A stretch of DNA of 64,000 nucleotides from Caenorhabditis remanei (Eukaryota; Nematoda; Chromadorea; Rhabditida; Rhabditidae). The notes beneath the pieces are model-generated. The model made no database searches, was not told where the DNA came from, and was given only the letters and a program-made list of their open reading frames with translations. The translations under genes were made by a program, and so were the position numbers. Positions within the stretch are counted from its first letter, which is position 1, and each line of letters starts with the position of its first letter. Of this stretch, positions 1-12,334 are shown one piece after another. The stretch is from assembly GCF_010183535.1 (NCBI RefSeq), contig NC_071330.1:12009717-12073716 (forward strand), given 5' to 3'.

Positions 1-444
1 ATCAAGCATTAAATAGTTATGTTTCGATTTTCTGAGAAATTCACAAGGTTTTCTTTGTATATCAGAAATCAACTGGTTAAAATGCACCTCCATAAAAAGT
101 TATCTGGATTTTTTCATAGTCGACGTAAAATCGAACATTTGCGTATCCTTTAAAGCGCGTACTTTCACTGTTAGGTCACACACGTCCGGTACAACGACCT
201 TTCTTTGGCTTGACAATCTCAGATACTATCTTATTGTCTCCCGTGGTTTGGTAGGTCAAAAATTCTCCTCGCACCCTCAAATACCACTATATTAGCTCTC
301 CCCTATAAACCACCTGCAAAAAAGTTTATATTTTTATTAATTCAGGTGTGTGTCCATCACCAAACAAATATGTTTTTTTTTTCTATTGATGCTTCCTCTT
401 CTGTTCAAATCCAAACATTTCTCCCCCTTTTTTGGTCGCTTCTG

Positions 445-452
445 TGACGTCA
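445..452. promoter_or_regulatory. CRE-like palindrome TGACGTCA
   Basis: A perfect 8-bp TGACGTCA, the consensus bound by CREB/ATF bZIP factors. No gene start is recognised nearby, so function is unproven. Confidence 0.25.
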
Positions 453-1309
453 CTCACTCAAAAGCATTCAGTCAGCTCAGACTACTTTATCAGACCCCTC
501 AAAGACACAACCGTACTTTTTCCATTTCATTTCGTTTTCCTGGTCGCAAAAAGAACATATTGGGCAGTTTTGAATTGATAAGCGATGATGATAAAGGGGA
601 GAAAAAGAAAGAAACGGAGAAAAAAAAAGATTCGTACATTTTTCTTCTGATTTTTCTTTTTTTTAAAGTGAAAGTAACAACGAGAGAGAACAAGGAATTG
701 GTGTTGGCGGCTTCGGACGGTGTCCGGTCTGTGTGTCCAAAGTGTCCGGATGTCCGAATTACGAAAAAAGATCTGTCGTTGTATCCATCAATCCAGATAT
801 CACGTTTTCCGATTCTAAAGTTTTTGAAAACCCAAACATCTTTCAGATTTTAGATTCTATGTATTTAAAACGCGTCAACGGCGCGCCAGACACACCAGAA
901 ATTGAACTTATTGTGTTTGGAAACTTTCAAGATCCTCGGAATTTTGCAAACGCGCCTCAGGCGCTTCAGACAGAAATGCCTGAATTTTGATCGCTTGTTT
1001 TCCTTTCCAGATCCAGTTGCTCTAATTTTCGAAAAAAAAAAGCGAAACGCGCTCACGGCACGCCAGTCATCCAAGCTCTTCACCATTTTCAGATCTCCAA
1101 AAACGCGCCCCGGGCACCCCAGCCTTGACATTTCCAGCCCCTCGTCTTCTTCCTGCTAAACAACATCTCCTCCTCCTCCTTCTTCACACAAAAAATTGTC
1201 TCATCTTGTGCTCTTTTTCCATGTAAATCGAGGACTTTTTTCTTTTCTCTGCGTCTCTTCGTCTCCCGTGCTCTCTCACAACACGCGCAATTTTCTCGTT
1301 CGAAAAGTG

Positions 1310-1404
1310 GGAAGAGAGAGAGAGAGAGAGTGGGCGGAGCCTATTCTCTTTTACAAAGATTAGAAGACAAAGTAACAGGAAGAGAGAGAGAGAGAGAGAG
1401 AGAG
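1310..1404. repeat. Two GA microsatellite tracts
   Basis: Pure (GA)n runs at about 1310-1330 and 1379-1404, separated by a short unique stretch. Further GA-rich DNA lies at 2840-2905. Apparent reading frames through these tracts are artefacts of the repeat. Confidence 0.8.
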
Positions 1405-4400
1405 GCACATGACACTCGTTGTCTGCGTCTCTCGTCTCTCTCACTTTCGTGTTTCGGTCATCAGTTGACTTACTTCTGTATTGGTGGCATGTACGAGAGC
1501 ATCTTCTCTCTCTCTTTCGGAAGAACTTCTGAAGATGACGACTTCTTGAAAATTGGTATGTGGTATACCAATTAGAGGCATCGGATGGGAACGAAAGACT
1601 TTTTGGAAATTAAAACGATTGGAATTCGTGTGGAGGAGGAGGAGAACTGGGAGCGATGGCTTTCAGAGTCATATTTCCCAAAAGTTATCGAGGACGAGAA
1701 AACTTGGAAAATTTTTATCGGCTATTATGGACGATGCACCATGTTGGGACATTCGAATGGTTTTGCAGATCGGATTGACAATAAAAACTTAGAAAAAATC
1801 AGATAATTTTTTGTCTGAAAATAGGTTTATTTCTCAGTTTGGTATCCTGAAAAATCAATTTTTATGGGCGATGCACCATATCGAGGCCGTCATTAAAAAT
1901 GTTGGTCAGAACGATTTTCGTGGATCAAAACGTCTTTTCGCGGATCAAAACGATCAAATTTTGAAAATTTCAGACAATTTTTGACCACAAATCGGTTTCC
2001 TTGTTAGTTTGGGATTATGAAAAGTGAATGTTGGCGTACTATGACAAAACTCACGTTTTGTTCAATTTTCGGGATTCCAGACGTCTAGTTTTTGTTAAAT
2101 TCGTCATTTTTGAACAAAAACCTGGATTTGGATTTTTCCTGGATTTCCTGAGAGAAACGTTCCTTAAAAAATCCAATTTCAGTTTGTTTTTTTTTTCAGT
2201 CCAGAAACCTTGTTTTCCAGAAAATTCGTCACCTTTTTTTTGACAACTTTTCTCCAAAAAAATTGCGGCTCAATTTGCAGAGATCGTATTTCCTTTATCG
2301 TCATATATTTTACTAAATATTAGATTTTTCAACATTTTCGGCTCAAAAATTTCTGTTTCAGCACAATTTTTGAGTCTAACTATCCCAATGAAGAACAAAT
2401 TTTCCCAAAAGTAGACCATTTTCAGATTTCCAGTCGATTCCATCATTCAAAACCTCAAAATTCTGTTTTTTAACATTCTTTTGCAAAAAAAAATCTGCAA
2501 ATATCTGAAAACCAAAGATCCCATGTCGTCTGACTTCGCTTCAGAAAAAATCTTTTTCGTTTCCCCATATTTTCATATTTTTTCTTTTATCCATACTTTC
2601 TCCCAAAATGAACCCAAATCATTTTGTATTGTGTGTGGTGGGTGTCCCATCATCAAGGTCCTCCACACCCCTGGATTTCTGTTTTATTTTAAGAAATGTA
2701 GTCCCTCTCTCTATGGATCTCTGCGTCTCTTCACTGGACACACTCTCTCACTCCTCCATCTCCTCACTTGTTTCCTTTTTCTTGCACCCCCCACTCCTCT
2801 TCGGGGGGCGACCGATTCCCCGTCTCTCGAATTCCAATGATCTCTAGAAGATAGAAGAGAGAGTAGAGAGATGGAGAGAGAGAAAAGAAATGAGAGAGAG
2901 AGTAACTACTCGATGCCATCATCAACGCATACACACACACAGCGCAAAGAGGACAACAATCGAACAATTGGTGGTGGTGGTGGGGCGGTTGAGAAAAGAG
3001 AAAAATCTAGAGACTGTGCGGTTTGTGGAGTGTCTCGCGCCGAGACATGTTAGACACAGCTGTTTGTGAATGAAATTGAGATGAAAGGGAAGCATCGGGG
3101 CACCACACCGGGGATGGAGATCACAACTATATAGGTAGAGGTCCCCCTCTCTAGACCGTATCCTTAGAAACACCCCTGATGATATAGTTTCCAGGAACAG
3201 GAAAATTGACGGGGAGCAACCGGAGGGAGTCAGCTGACAAGCGATACGGCAGATGGATGGGGGGAGCAGAGGAGAGCATTTTATTTGATCAGAAATCGGA
3301 GTTGGTCAAAAAATTTTAATCTGAAAATGTTCAATTCAGGATTCCAGGGAAATATATGGAGTACACTGAGAAAATGTACCCTAATTTTCAGAGGTCTGAT
3401 AATTCGAAATATTCCGGATATTGGAAGACATGACCATTTCCTCGAGAGAAAATGGCTTTTGGGATTATTTGAAACGAAAAAACTCTGATTTCAAATTTTC
3501 CGAAAAACTGGTTTTTGAGAATTTGCAACAACAAAAAAATCATTTATCAAAACCAACATCTTTGGAAATATCCATTCATCAAGTTTCAGACAAAAAGTTC
3601 CATGACTTCATTTTTCCGAAAAAAAAAGATCGATGGAAGATCGAACATCCGAGTAGCGCGGACTTGAAGGACGTCTAATTCATCTTAGACCAGTTCAGCC
3701 CACCTAGGCCCAAAATCTGACCGAATTTGGAAAACTAGGTCACCAGGGATTCCCACTCAGCCAGGGCCTCAGCCAACACCTGACCATAAGTCCTTTTCTC
3801 ATCAACGAAACTTAGAATGGCCTAAATTTTTCTAGTCCTCAGTCTGTCTAGTTTATCCGAAGTTTGAAAACCAAGTTGAACATTTCCCGCTTCCTTTACT
3901 CTCCCCCAGACCACCCATGCTCTCCAGAAACCTCTCTCAATTTCCCAGACAAGAAAACTCATTATTGTTTTCCTAAGTTTCAGACATCACACAATTTAAA
4001 AAATCCGGTACAAATAAACACATCCCTTCTCAATTCGTCTATTCCAAGGACGTCAAAATATGTTTTCTACTACTACTATTGCCACCATTATCTGTTTTTT
4101 TTGTTTCCACGTGACTTGAGTTGTCTAGAGGACTATTTTGTTCTCCGTGGCGTGGCTGAGAATTGTTTGATGTTTCGATCTATAGCCCCCGTGGGATCAG
4201 GTCAAGCTCTTACTCTCTCTCTCTCTCCCTCTGCGGAAAGCTTACGTAGCAATAACCACGTGGGAGGTATCGAGTGGAGTACCTGAAGATATGGGTTCTA
4301 TGAGCTGGAGGGGGGATTCTACATGTCATTTCCATTTTTGCACATGACCAGTCCAATGAGCAAAGATGCCAAAATTGTGATGTCCCCTCTCTTTGTCATG

Positions 4401-4806
4401 AGATGACTCAATTTGATGTGCGCCACAAAAGGATTAAAATACGGTAACCATCCATCTGCAGAAGGGTCCCTGACGCCTGGAATGAAATTGTTTAGAAATT
4501 TCTAGAATTTCTAAATTTAAACTCTATTCAGGTGCACATTCCTCAAAAGCTAGTTTATGCTCAAAGACTGGACTACTCGATTTGATTAAGTCTCCCCCCA
4601 CACGGATATTCGTCATTGTCTGAAAGCGACTGTTTTCCAATTTACTCTCCTTTGTGTCTTACTCCGCGTGATCTATGAAAAAAAGTCACAAGTCTCTCCT
4701 CATTCATTACTCAAATGATTCCGTACTCGACCCGAAAACGAAACGACTATTTATCTATGCATATGTACAATTGTCCTCAACAGTGTGCACCATTCGGGGG
4801 GTCAGG

Positions 4807-4814
4807 TGACGTCA
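4807..4814. promoter_or_regulatory. CRE-like palindrome TGACGTCA
   Basis: A perfect TGACGTCA followed closely by a half-site-like ATGATGTCATC. It matches the CREB/ATF consensus; no target gene can be assigned from sequence. Confidence 0.25.
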
Positions 4815-7800
4815 TGATGTCATCTGGCACGTTGCCATCCTCATTGCAATCAGAGAGAAGGAAGGGGACACGCGCAATGTCGAATATACATTTAACGCCC
4901 GCTGTAACATTCATCCCCATCCCTTCTTCTTCTTCACTTTTTCGATTTTCGGAGAGAGAGAAGGCAATTGAATAAACAAAATTAGGAGAAGGGAAGATTG
5001 AAGTTTATTTCTTTTCTGGTACTTGATCACATGTGATAAGAAGAGAGAAAGTGTGAATGGATAATATCGGATTAGCTGACTACTTGTCCGAAAATAGTAA
5101 TGTGTGGATTGACGAAAAAAAGTAAATTCTTTCCATTAGTTGGATGGAAATTATTTTTGATACAGCTACACATAATCTGGGCTTGATTGTAAAGGATTGG
5201 TACGTTTACCGCACGAAAGATGAACTAGGCTCGTTGAGACGGGCCAATAAGCACCTGACGAGCAAATAAAGAGCTCCAGGAGCTAGGTTGGGTTACCAAA
5301 ACTTATCAGATTAAAAAGTTGGAGTTTTGGAAAAAAATTGCACTGGACCAAGCTGGAGAATACTTCAGTTGAGATCTTTCAGATTTTCAGGAAAAAAGTA
5401 GTTACGACATTTTTTAAGCCGAATTTCATACACAAATTCGCAATACTCCACTAATCTCCCTAGGAACATCTCAATGACCATTCGTCTGTCTTTTCACAAG
5501 ATAAGATCTGTTGGTCCTTACACAAAGGTCTAACAGGTGCCCCACCCATTCTATGCGGGTAATTAGGAACCCGCCGTCGTCCAAGACGGATTACCAATTA
5601 AGCCCCTTTTATGACTACGTGCTCAATATGAACTCTTTGTTCAAACGGTCAAAGTACCTTTCCAAAGAAATGGAAAACTTTCGCTTTCTCGTCGAAATCG
5701 GTAATTTCCACCGTCCCCTTTGATCAATTTCTCGCGATAAGAACACAGTTACCAAACCGTCTTGTAGTCTATTTCCAAAAAAAACTACTGCCCTCTGCCT
5801 GCGGCGACGATGAACACCAACAATCAACATCAAGTTGAAAAAGAGAGAAAGATAGAGGGAATTTTTTGTCGAATCTATCCAATTTTTATCTCGATTGACA
5901 TCTAAAAGTACACGTCTTTTTTGGCGAGAGGGATGATGGACTGTGCAATTTGCGGGTTTGAGTGCCTATCATTTACGAAAAATGGCATGTGTCAGGAGGG
6001 AAACCACAAGAATATTTTATCAGAGAAACTTGGATTGCCAGGCAGACAAACTTGGCGCCAGGACTACCTCCAACTACAGTAACCCATTTGATCGTTCGAT
6101 CTAATGACGTTCCATCCAAATTCAGAAGTTTCAGACCCTATTTCATTTCGACTTGTTCTGAACTTTGATTTGTTACTTCTTCTTCTTCTACCATTTCCCA
6201 TTTTCCAATTCACTTCAAACTGGTGTGTTGTTGTGTGCCTTTTTGGGGCGAGTGGGTCCAAACATACGGCCTTCTTTTTTTTTCTTCCTTTTCGTCGTTT
6301 TATTATTAGTAGGCTGCTGCTGCTGGCTGCCTCCTCCTGGCTTCTGTTGTATTTGTGTGTGAGTGTGTGTTCGGTTTCGCTCACCAACAACACACTCACA
6401 TTCACTCACAACACAAACACTCGCTCATTTTTCCCTCGACCGCTGGGTGCGCGCGCCGCACAGAATATTCCATGCTTCAACAGAACTGGCGTCTGCGTCT
6501 CGTGAATAGTGCGAACTATTTCTTGCTGACGAGACTCGGCGCTCGCGCGCGGACGAAAACAGGCGGGTGACAGGGGAGAAAAGAGATAGAGATGGTGGAG
6601 AGTGACAGAGAAGGAAGAGACCTCCCACCATGCGTTGAAAATTATTGACCTGCTGACTGGATATGGAAAATGGGAAACGAAGAAGAAGAGATGGGAGGAG
6701 GAGGAAAAGGCAGAAAAACCGAAACGTCAATGAGGGATTGCCTGGGCTGGGGAGGGGGAGATGACTTTGTCTTTTTGTCACGGAATGTAAAATAGTCGGA
6801 GAAAAAGTCAGATGGGAAAATTCGAATAGGATCAAAGACCTTTTTCAGGAAGCGCCAAATAAGATTAGGACGACTCCGGAAATTAGTTGGAATGTACCGA
6901 ATGCTCTGGATTTTTCAGATTTTGAGAGCCCTGAAGATCTGGAAACCAAATGGATTTCTCCAGGAGAATAAAGCCTTCTAGACTTTGTAAGCTCCGAATC
7001 CGATAGGATATCTTTCATCCCATTCGAAGGCCAACAAAGTTCACAACCCATTTCGGAAACAACATCTATTTCTATTCCCCCAGAGAGATCTGTTTTTAGA
7101 TCTCTAACATGAGATTAAAGTGGTTGATTAAAAAATATTTTCAGCTGTTGCTTCTACTCTAACCCATTCAATTATCTTTATCAGACTTACGGATACACAA
7201 TTCTAAGTAGGATACAACTCGGGGGATTTGTTTCACTGAAAAAGTTCAAAAATATGTTTTTTGTTATTCAGATTCGCAGTTCAACATCCTATTCGTCTCG
7301 TCTCTATCTACCAGTCCTAGTTGACGCCTTGCAAAACAATCATTTTTGTGTTGTGTGTATATGTATGCGTTCGTTATCACTAATAGTGACCATAGAATAT
7401 GTGTGTTTCGCAAAACACAATCTACGTTTTTTCTCGATGTAACCCGTGGGCGAACGAAAAAAAAATGAATCGTGCGTCCGACCTTTTTTTATATTATACG
7501 ATGTATACATTTGGACATAATAGGTGTTGAGAGGCGATGTAAAGAAAAAGTGAAAAAGCGTTGAACTGGAAATCTATGACTACTTTGCAGGATTTCTTCC
7601 TGGATAATGTTATTCCGATACTCTGACCAAAAAGCACAACTTTTTAGTGTTCTACAAACATTTCCTCTTCGTTTTTGTTTAAATGTAACGGCACACACAT
7701 ACATTGATGAATCACCTAGACCCTGTGAGTTACTTTGCAAAGAAGAAGGATTACATAAACCATCATTCGGACAGAACGCCACCTTCCCACGTCGAATTTG

Positions 7801-8852
7801 AATTTTTCGACAATTAGTTTTGGGCCAAAGAACCAAAAATATGCATCGAATGTGGAAAATATTCCCAGTGGTATCAAATTTCACATTTTTCCAGGAAACG
7901 ATGCTGTGTATATTTTCCAGATTGAAATAAGTGAAACGAGAAAAATTTCGAAACTTTTTTTCGAAAAAAAAAACATTTTGCAAGTTCTCCGACATTTTTA
8001 TTTATTTGTACTCGTTTCACCAGAAGGGTTTTCTTGGTGAAAATGAGTGGGAGGAAAAAAATTGAGGAAATGTCGAATTCCGCAGAGTGACTGTTCCAAA
8101 TTGAATTACTCCATTTTTCAACAAAAAAATTGATGACAGAAAGAGATCCAGAGCGAATTATGCCATGAGAACATCGATAATTGTCCGAAAACTTCAATTT
8201 TTGCACGTATTTTACGAAGAAGATTTTTTGGCGATTTTTCAGAAATTTGACGGTGAATCCAAGAAACCTTGAAACTAAAAAATAAATGTGTTAAATACTT
8301 CCGATTACCCATATAACCCACCTTCAGTTTTTCATCATTATTTTGAGCAAGAGCGATTTTAAAAATACTCTGAGAATCGAAAACCCGAAAAAAACTCCAA
8401 TAAATTACCACGTTTTATTTTTTCCCATTTTTCACGATTTAACCCATATTTTCCCGATTTTCCACAATTTTTTCAAGATTTTAAACAGATTTTTGAGAGG
8501 AGATAGGTGCAATGAGAACGGACAATTATTATATCAATTCAGAAATTTTAAAATCTAAAATTTCAGCAGAATTGTCCATCAGAAGCAGCCGAAAGCCGTG
8601 AGTGAATCAATGAAATGGAGGCAAAACTGACGGAGAAATCGGAGAAAATAAAAAGTTTTTAACCTGAATATTTATAAATTAGTAGCATTTATTTTTATTG
8701 CCTTTGTTTTGCGCTTCATGAAAATGTATTTTGTGTAAAATATAATAAAGTTTCAAGATAGTGGCAATTGTGAAATGTGTGGTGCGCGCTCTCTTTTTTC
8801 AAGAGGCGGCGCTGCGTTTGCGGAGGAATCGACGCGTCGCGGCCACGCGTTG

Positions 8853-8860
8853 TATAAATA
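8853..8860 (+). promoter_or_regulatory. TATA box upstream of the HEXIM-family gene
   Basis: TATAAATA lies in a locally GC-rich stretch (CpG-containing, unlike the AT-rich surroundings), about 275 bp before the ATG at 9133. A start site about 30 bp downstream would fall near 8880-8890. Clear TATA boxes are a minority in worm promoters. It lies within an open frame running from 8761 into the coding sequence, but that frame has no ATG before 9133. Confidence 0.5.
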
Positions 8861-9132
8861 GAGACGCGGTCCAGTGCGATCTTTCTAGTTTGCGATCGGT
8901 GTGTCGCACGAAGGCGCGCCTTGGTGCACTGAAGACGAAGAGCGCTCCTCCCACAAGAAGACGTTACTTGCGTACGCTTTCTAGACAAGTGCTCAACGAT
9001 TACGGTAGCGCTTGCAACCTGAAGCAGCATAAAGCTAGAAAGACACACTCTTTTCCTTTACCTCTGTGCCCCTCTCCCGATTTTCGTGGGGGTCATTCGA
9101 AAGAGCTCTCAAGCTGTTTATTATACTCTATC

Positions 9133-11281
9133 ATGGCCGATTACTATGGACTTTTCGCTAGCGAGGCGAGATCAGTGTCTGACGGCGAGTCCGACGGCGA
9201 ACGTCGACTTCGTAGAAGTCGTCGAAAGCGGGGCGGCGGTCGTTACAGACCATACTCGCCGGGAAATTCTGATGAGGAAACCGCTAAGGATTTTGACAAG
9301 AAGCAGAAGAATAAGAGAGCTGAGAAACCAGACAGGTAGGTATAGTTGTCATTGTAATTTGAGACGGTCGCTCTGCTCGGAAAAGGAGAACGTCATGGAT
9401 GCCTTAAAGTGTTATTTCTAAAGGTTCGGGAGTCCTAGACTTGTATCCTTCTTGAGTCCGTCCGAGTAAGACTTCATTCTGAATTAGGTTTAGTTCCTTC
9501 ATTCGTAATCCTTCACTTTCAGATTCGGAATGGCTCCTCCAAACAGTACACAATTCCTCTTGGATGATCGTGAAGCTCGAGCAGATGCTGAATTCGAGGT
9601 TAGAAAATTCGTCTGACAATTCTTCTCCGTCCTCCGTCTCAGAATCTCAGAAAAATTGGTTTTTCTTGGTGTCTCGAGACCCAAAATCCGAGAATCTCAA
9701 CCCTAGTTCAAATTTGTCGGTTCCGTCTGAAATTTCTTGAGTACCAAGAACTAGATTTGCTGATCGTGTTCCTCGAAAAAAATTCCGAAATCGATCCAAA
9801 TTGATCTATTAGAGCGGTGTGCAAACCGTCGCCTCTGCTTTCTCTGCGCCTCTTCGTCTCCTATCTCTCTCGGGGGAGGCGAAAGGGGCGGCGCGCGCGC
9901 TCGCTCGACCTTATAATGAGATGGGAAGGAGGAGAAGAAAAAGAGAAAATTGACGAGAATTGGGTGTCACGTCTTCTGAAAAAGACGGAGAAGAAAAATT
10001 TAAAAATATTCAACAATATCTTTTCCAGAACGAGCAAAGATTCGAGGCAGCCGAACGTCGGCGTGTCCGTACAATGAGTGGATCCTATGACCACATGCGT
10101 CCAGCCTACTGGTGTACTATCGAGCCGGCGACCACAACAACGTACCACGACGACGATGACCGTCATGATGTGGATAGCGGTAGCAGCAGTTCCGGAGAGA
10201 GTGAGGCTGATCGTGAGATGGAACGAGAATTCGAGACGGACTATTTGGAAGTGAAGCGAGAGAGAATTCAGAGTATGACGAAGTCACAGGTGAGGGCATG
10301 CGTCTTTTTATATTTTAGAAGATTACGGTAGTTTTGGGTCTTGACACGAAAGCTACCGTAATCTTGTCAGCGTTCAGGGATGAGGAAGGAGGAGAAGATT
10401 ACGACCAGTTTTTTTTTGTGAGGAATTGTTTCTAAGAATGATGAAATATGAACATAATCGAAAATTTTTTTTTGGTTTTGCAACAAAACTACCGTAATCC
10501 TCTCTTCCTTCGGGGGGTTTTTTTTAAATAAGAAATCGGGTCTAGATGAGCGAATTCAGGTAAGTCAGCATAACAATCTCCCCACCAATTATCAGAATTC
10601 ATGAAAAAATCAGTCTTATAGAGTCTGGCAAACACATATTCCCCCCGGACACACAGAAACACAGACACTGAGAAAGCATGAGAAAATTGTCAATTGAGAG
10701 TGACGTCTTCTGTGCCCCCACGACTACGTTGGCGAGAATCTTCTGATTGAGAAAGAGAAATTTCCACGAATTTCTTTCATATATTTACTGTGTTCTCTTG
10801 AATTTTGTTCTTTACTAGTGGCCGCGTGTAGCTCATTCAAGACCTGACAGCTCGCCCGAAGCCCAACAATTTCCATTTTTCTCCCCCATATTTGCTCATC
10901 ATTTCATCTTGTTGTGCTCTTTTTTCGAACAATTTTCGGACGGAAATGACCAATTGTAAATTCGCTTCATTGCACTAATTCTGTGCTGTGTAGCGAGTTT
11001 ACTACCAACCCTTTCCCTCCTATTTTTCGCCCGCTTTTTCTCGATTCCTCCCCTGCTCCCAACAAATTATTCAAATTTTGAATTTTCAGCTCGCCGCCGA
11101 ACTTCTCGAACGAGACCAAGACACTCAACAACTTGCTCGCGAGCTCGGATCAAAGGAATCCGAGAATCAACATCTCCGAAAACTTCTCTACGCCCATGGA
11201 ATCTCTCCAGATGAGCCGGTGACTTCTACGACGACAATCGATGTCGTTGTTGGATCCAAATCCCCGGTCATCGCTAATTGA
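9133..11281 (+). CDS. HEXIM-family P-TEFb inhibitor
   Basis: Four exons: 9133-9335, 9523-9598, 10029-10289, 11090-11281 (about 243 aa; all junctions GT-AG and in frame). HEXIM proteins bind 7SK RNA and inhibit the CDK9/cyclin T kinase P-TEFb in the nucleus. Seen here: an Arg/Lys-rich RNA-binding stretch at residues 24-40 (RRLRRSRRKR), then APPNSTQFLLDD at 72-83, which matches the PYNT-type kinase-inhibitory motif of human HEXIM1 (PYNTTQFLMDD). A Ser/Asp/Glu-rich acidic segment lies at about 140-165, followed by a predicted coiled coil (about 165-215) matching the cyclin-T-binding, dimerising region (FETDYLEVKRERIQSM, then LAAELLERDQ). At 243 aa it is shorter than human HEXIM1 (359 aa). ATG 9133 is the first ATG in frame. 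Intron 3 (800 bp) contains a small hairpin repeat. The family call is firm; the worm gene name is not certain. Confidence 0.85.
10319..10365. repeat. Small hairpin repeat in HEXIM intron 3
   Basis: Inverted arms AAGATTACGGTAG and CTACCGTAATCTT flank a loop of about 20 bp. The core CTACCGTAATC appears again at about 10488-10500. It looks like a fragment of a dispersed fold-back repeat. Confidence 0.55.
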
Positions 11282-11550
11282 TCTGTTTCTCCCCGTGTTT
11301 CCTATCAGTTTCTGAATTATTATCAACTATAATCGCTTTTTCTTCATGTTCAATGAGCCTCGAATGGAAGAGACTGGTGTCGATTTGCGCGAAGACTAAT
11401 TTTTCCATTAATCTATTTTTAATTAATCCTAAAATACTTCTCGTGAATCCACATCACACTTTTCCATCCGAGACCCAAAAAATTACTACAGTAGTTAATT
11501 GTAGCATTCATTTTCTATCCCCGCAACTTCTTAGCTGTACATAATTTTCT

Positions 11551-11629
11551 CTGATGATGCAACTGCGCTTTACCGCAACACAAAAATTGAAATTTTTTGC
11601 ATCTAAATATAGCGCGATTGCATCATCAG
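11551..11629. mobile_element. 79-bp fold-back element (MITE-like)
   Basis: Perfect 12-bp terminal inverted repeats CTGATGATGCAA / TTGCATCATCAG, with an inner TGCGCT / AGCGC match, about 270 bp downstream of the HEXIM stop codon. Too small to code for a transposase. The rest of 11282-12334 is AT- and pyrimidine-rich 3' flank with no coding sign. Confidence 0.65.
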
Positions 11630-12334
11630 CCTGTCACATTTTTTCATGTTCAATCCCCGTTTTCAGCACAAAAATCTTGTTCCCCTCACTACTCCTCTAC
11701 TAGCATTTTCCTGTTTTTCCTTGTTTTTTTTTCTTTCTCGTTTTGCTTTTTGAGGTCTCCTTCCCCAAAAATCTTATGGGTACTTTTCTCACGAGGCTGG
11801 TACCTCTTCCCATTTTTTCGCTTCGAGACCCAATCATCTGAAATTCTCCCCGTTTATCATCCCAATCCACGTTCTGTCGGTTTACTGTTACGATGATACT
11901 GCACTCCACTGCACATAGTACGGGTTGTCTTTCTCTCTCTTGGTTCCCACTTTTTCCCTTCTTCATCTTGTCCCCCTTGCCTTTGAACATTTTTGTGCCC
12001 CCTTTTTGTTGTATATTTCTGAAAAAAAACTGAAAACATGAAAAAATCATAAAACTTTAAAAATTTAAGTCGGGAGTATTTATTTACGTCAAAAACTTTA
12101 ATTATGCGTTAGAGAAAAATCAAAAAACTCAGGTAGAAAAAGGCAAAAGGTGAAGAGGATTTCCCGTAAATGGCGGTGAATTTGTAATTGGGGGAATTTT
12201 TCGAAAATGGTAAAATCTCAGAATAGCAGCCTATGGCACAATAGCAGCAATATTTTCAGACTTTAAGAAAACAGAAAAAAAAAGAATTTCAGATAAAAAT
12301 TCTAGGAAAAAGGAGGGGGCGAAAATGTCAGAAA

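Larger units (their letters stand above)
1..8850. other. Intergenic or deep-intronic stretch, no supported gene
   Basis: Nothing here looks like a coding exon: the open frames are short, rich in F/S/L/K from poly-T and GA tracts, and lack paired splice sites. It holds homopolymer runs, GA/CT microsatellites, several copies of the TCTGCGTCTC motif (near 1245, 1428, 2716 and 6490), which is common in Caenorhabditis promoters, and two perfect TGACGTCA (CRE-like) palindromes. It could be the upstream region of the gene at 9.1 kb or a long intron of a gene that starts outside the window. Confidence 0.6.

Noticed and set aside
350..853. 167-codon open frame on plus
   Set aside because: Composition is driven by T-rich and GA-rich tracts, the start is not a clear ATG, and there are no splice partners or domain; treated as chance.
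8761..9132. In-frame N-terminal extension of the HEXIM gene
   Set aside because: The frame is open but contains no ATG, and a TATA box lies inside it, so it is more likely leader and promoter sequence.
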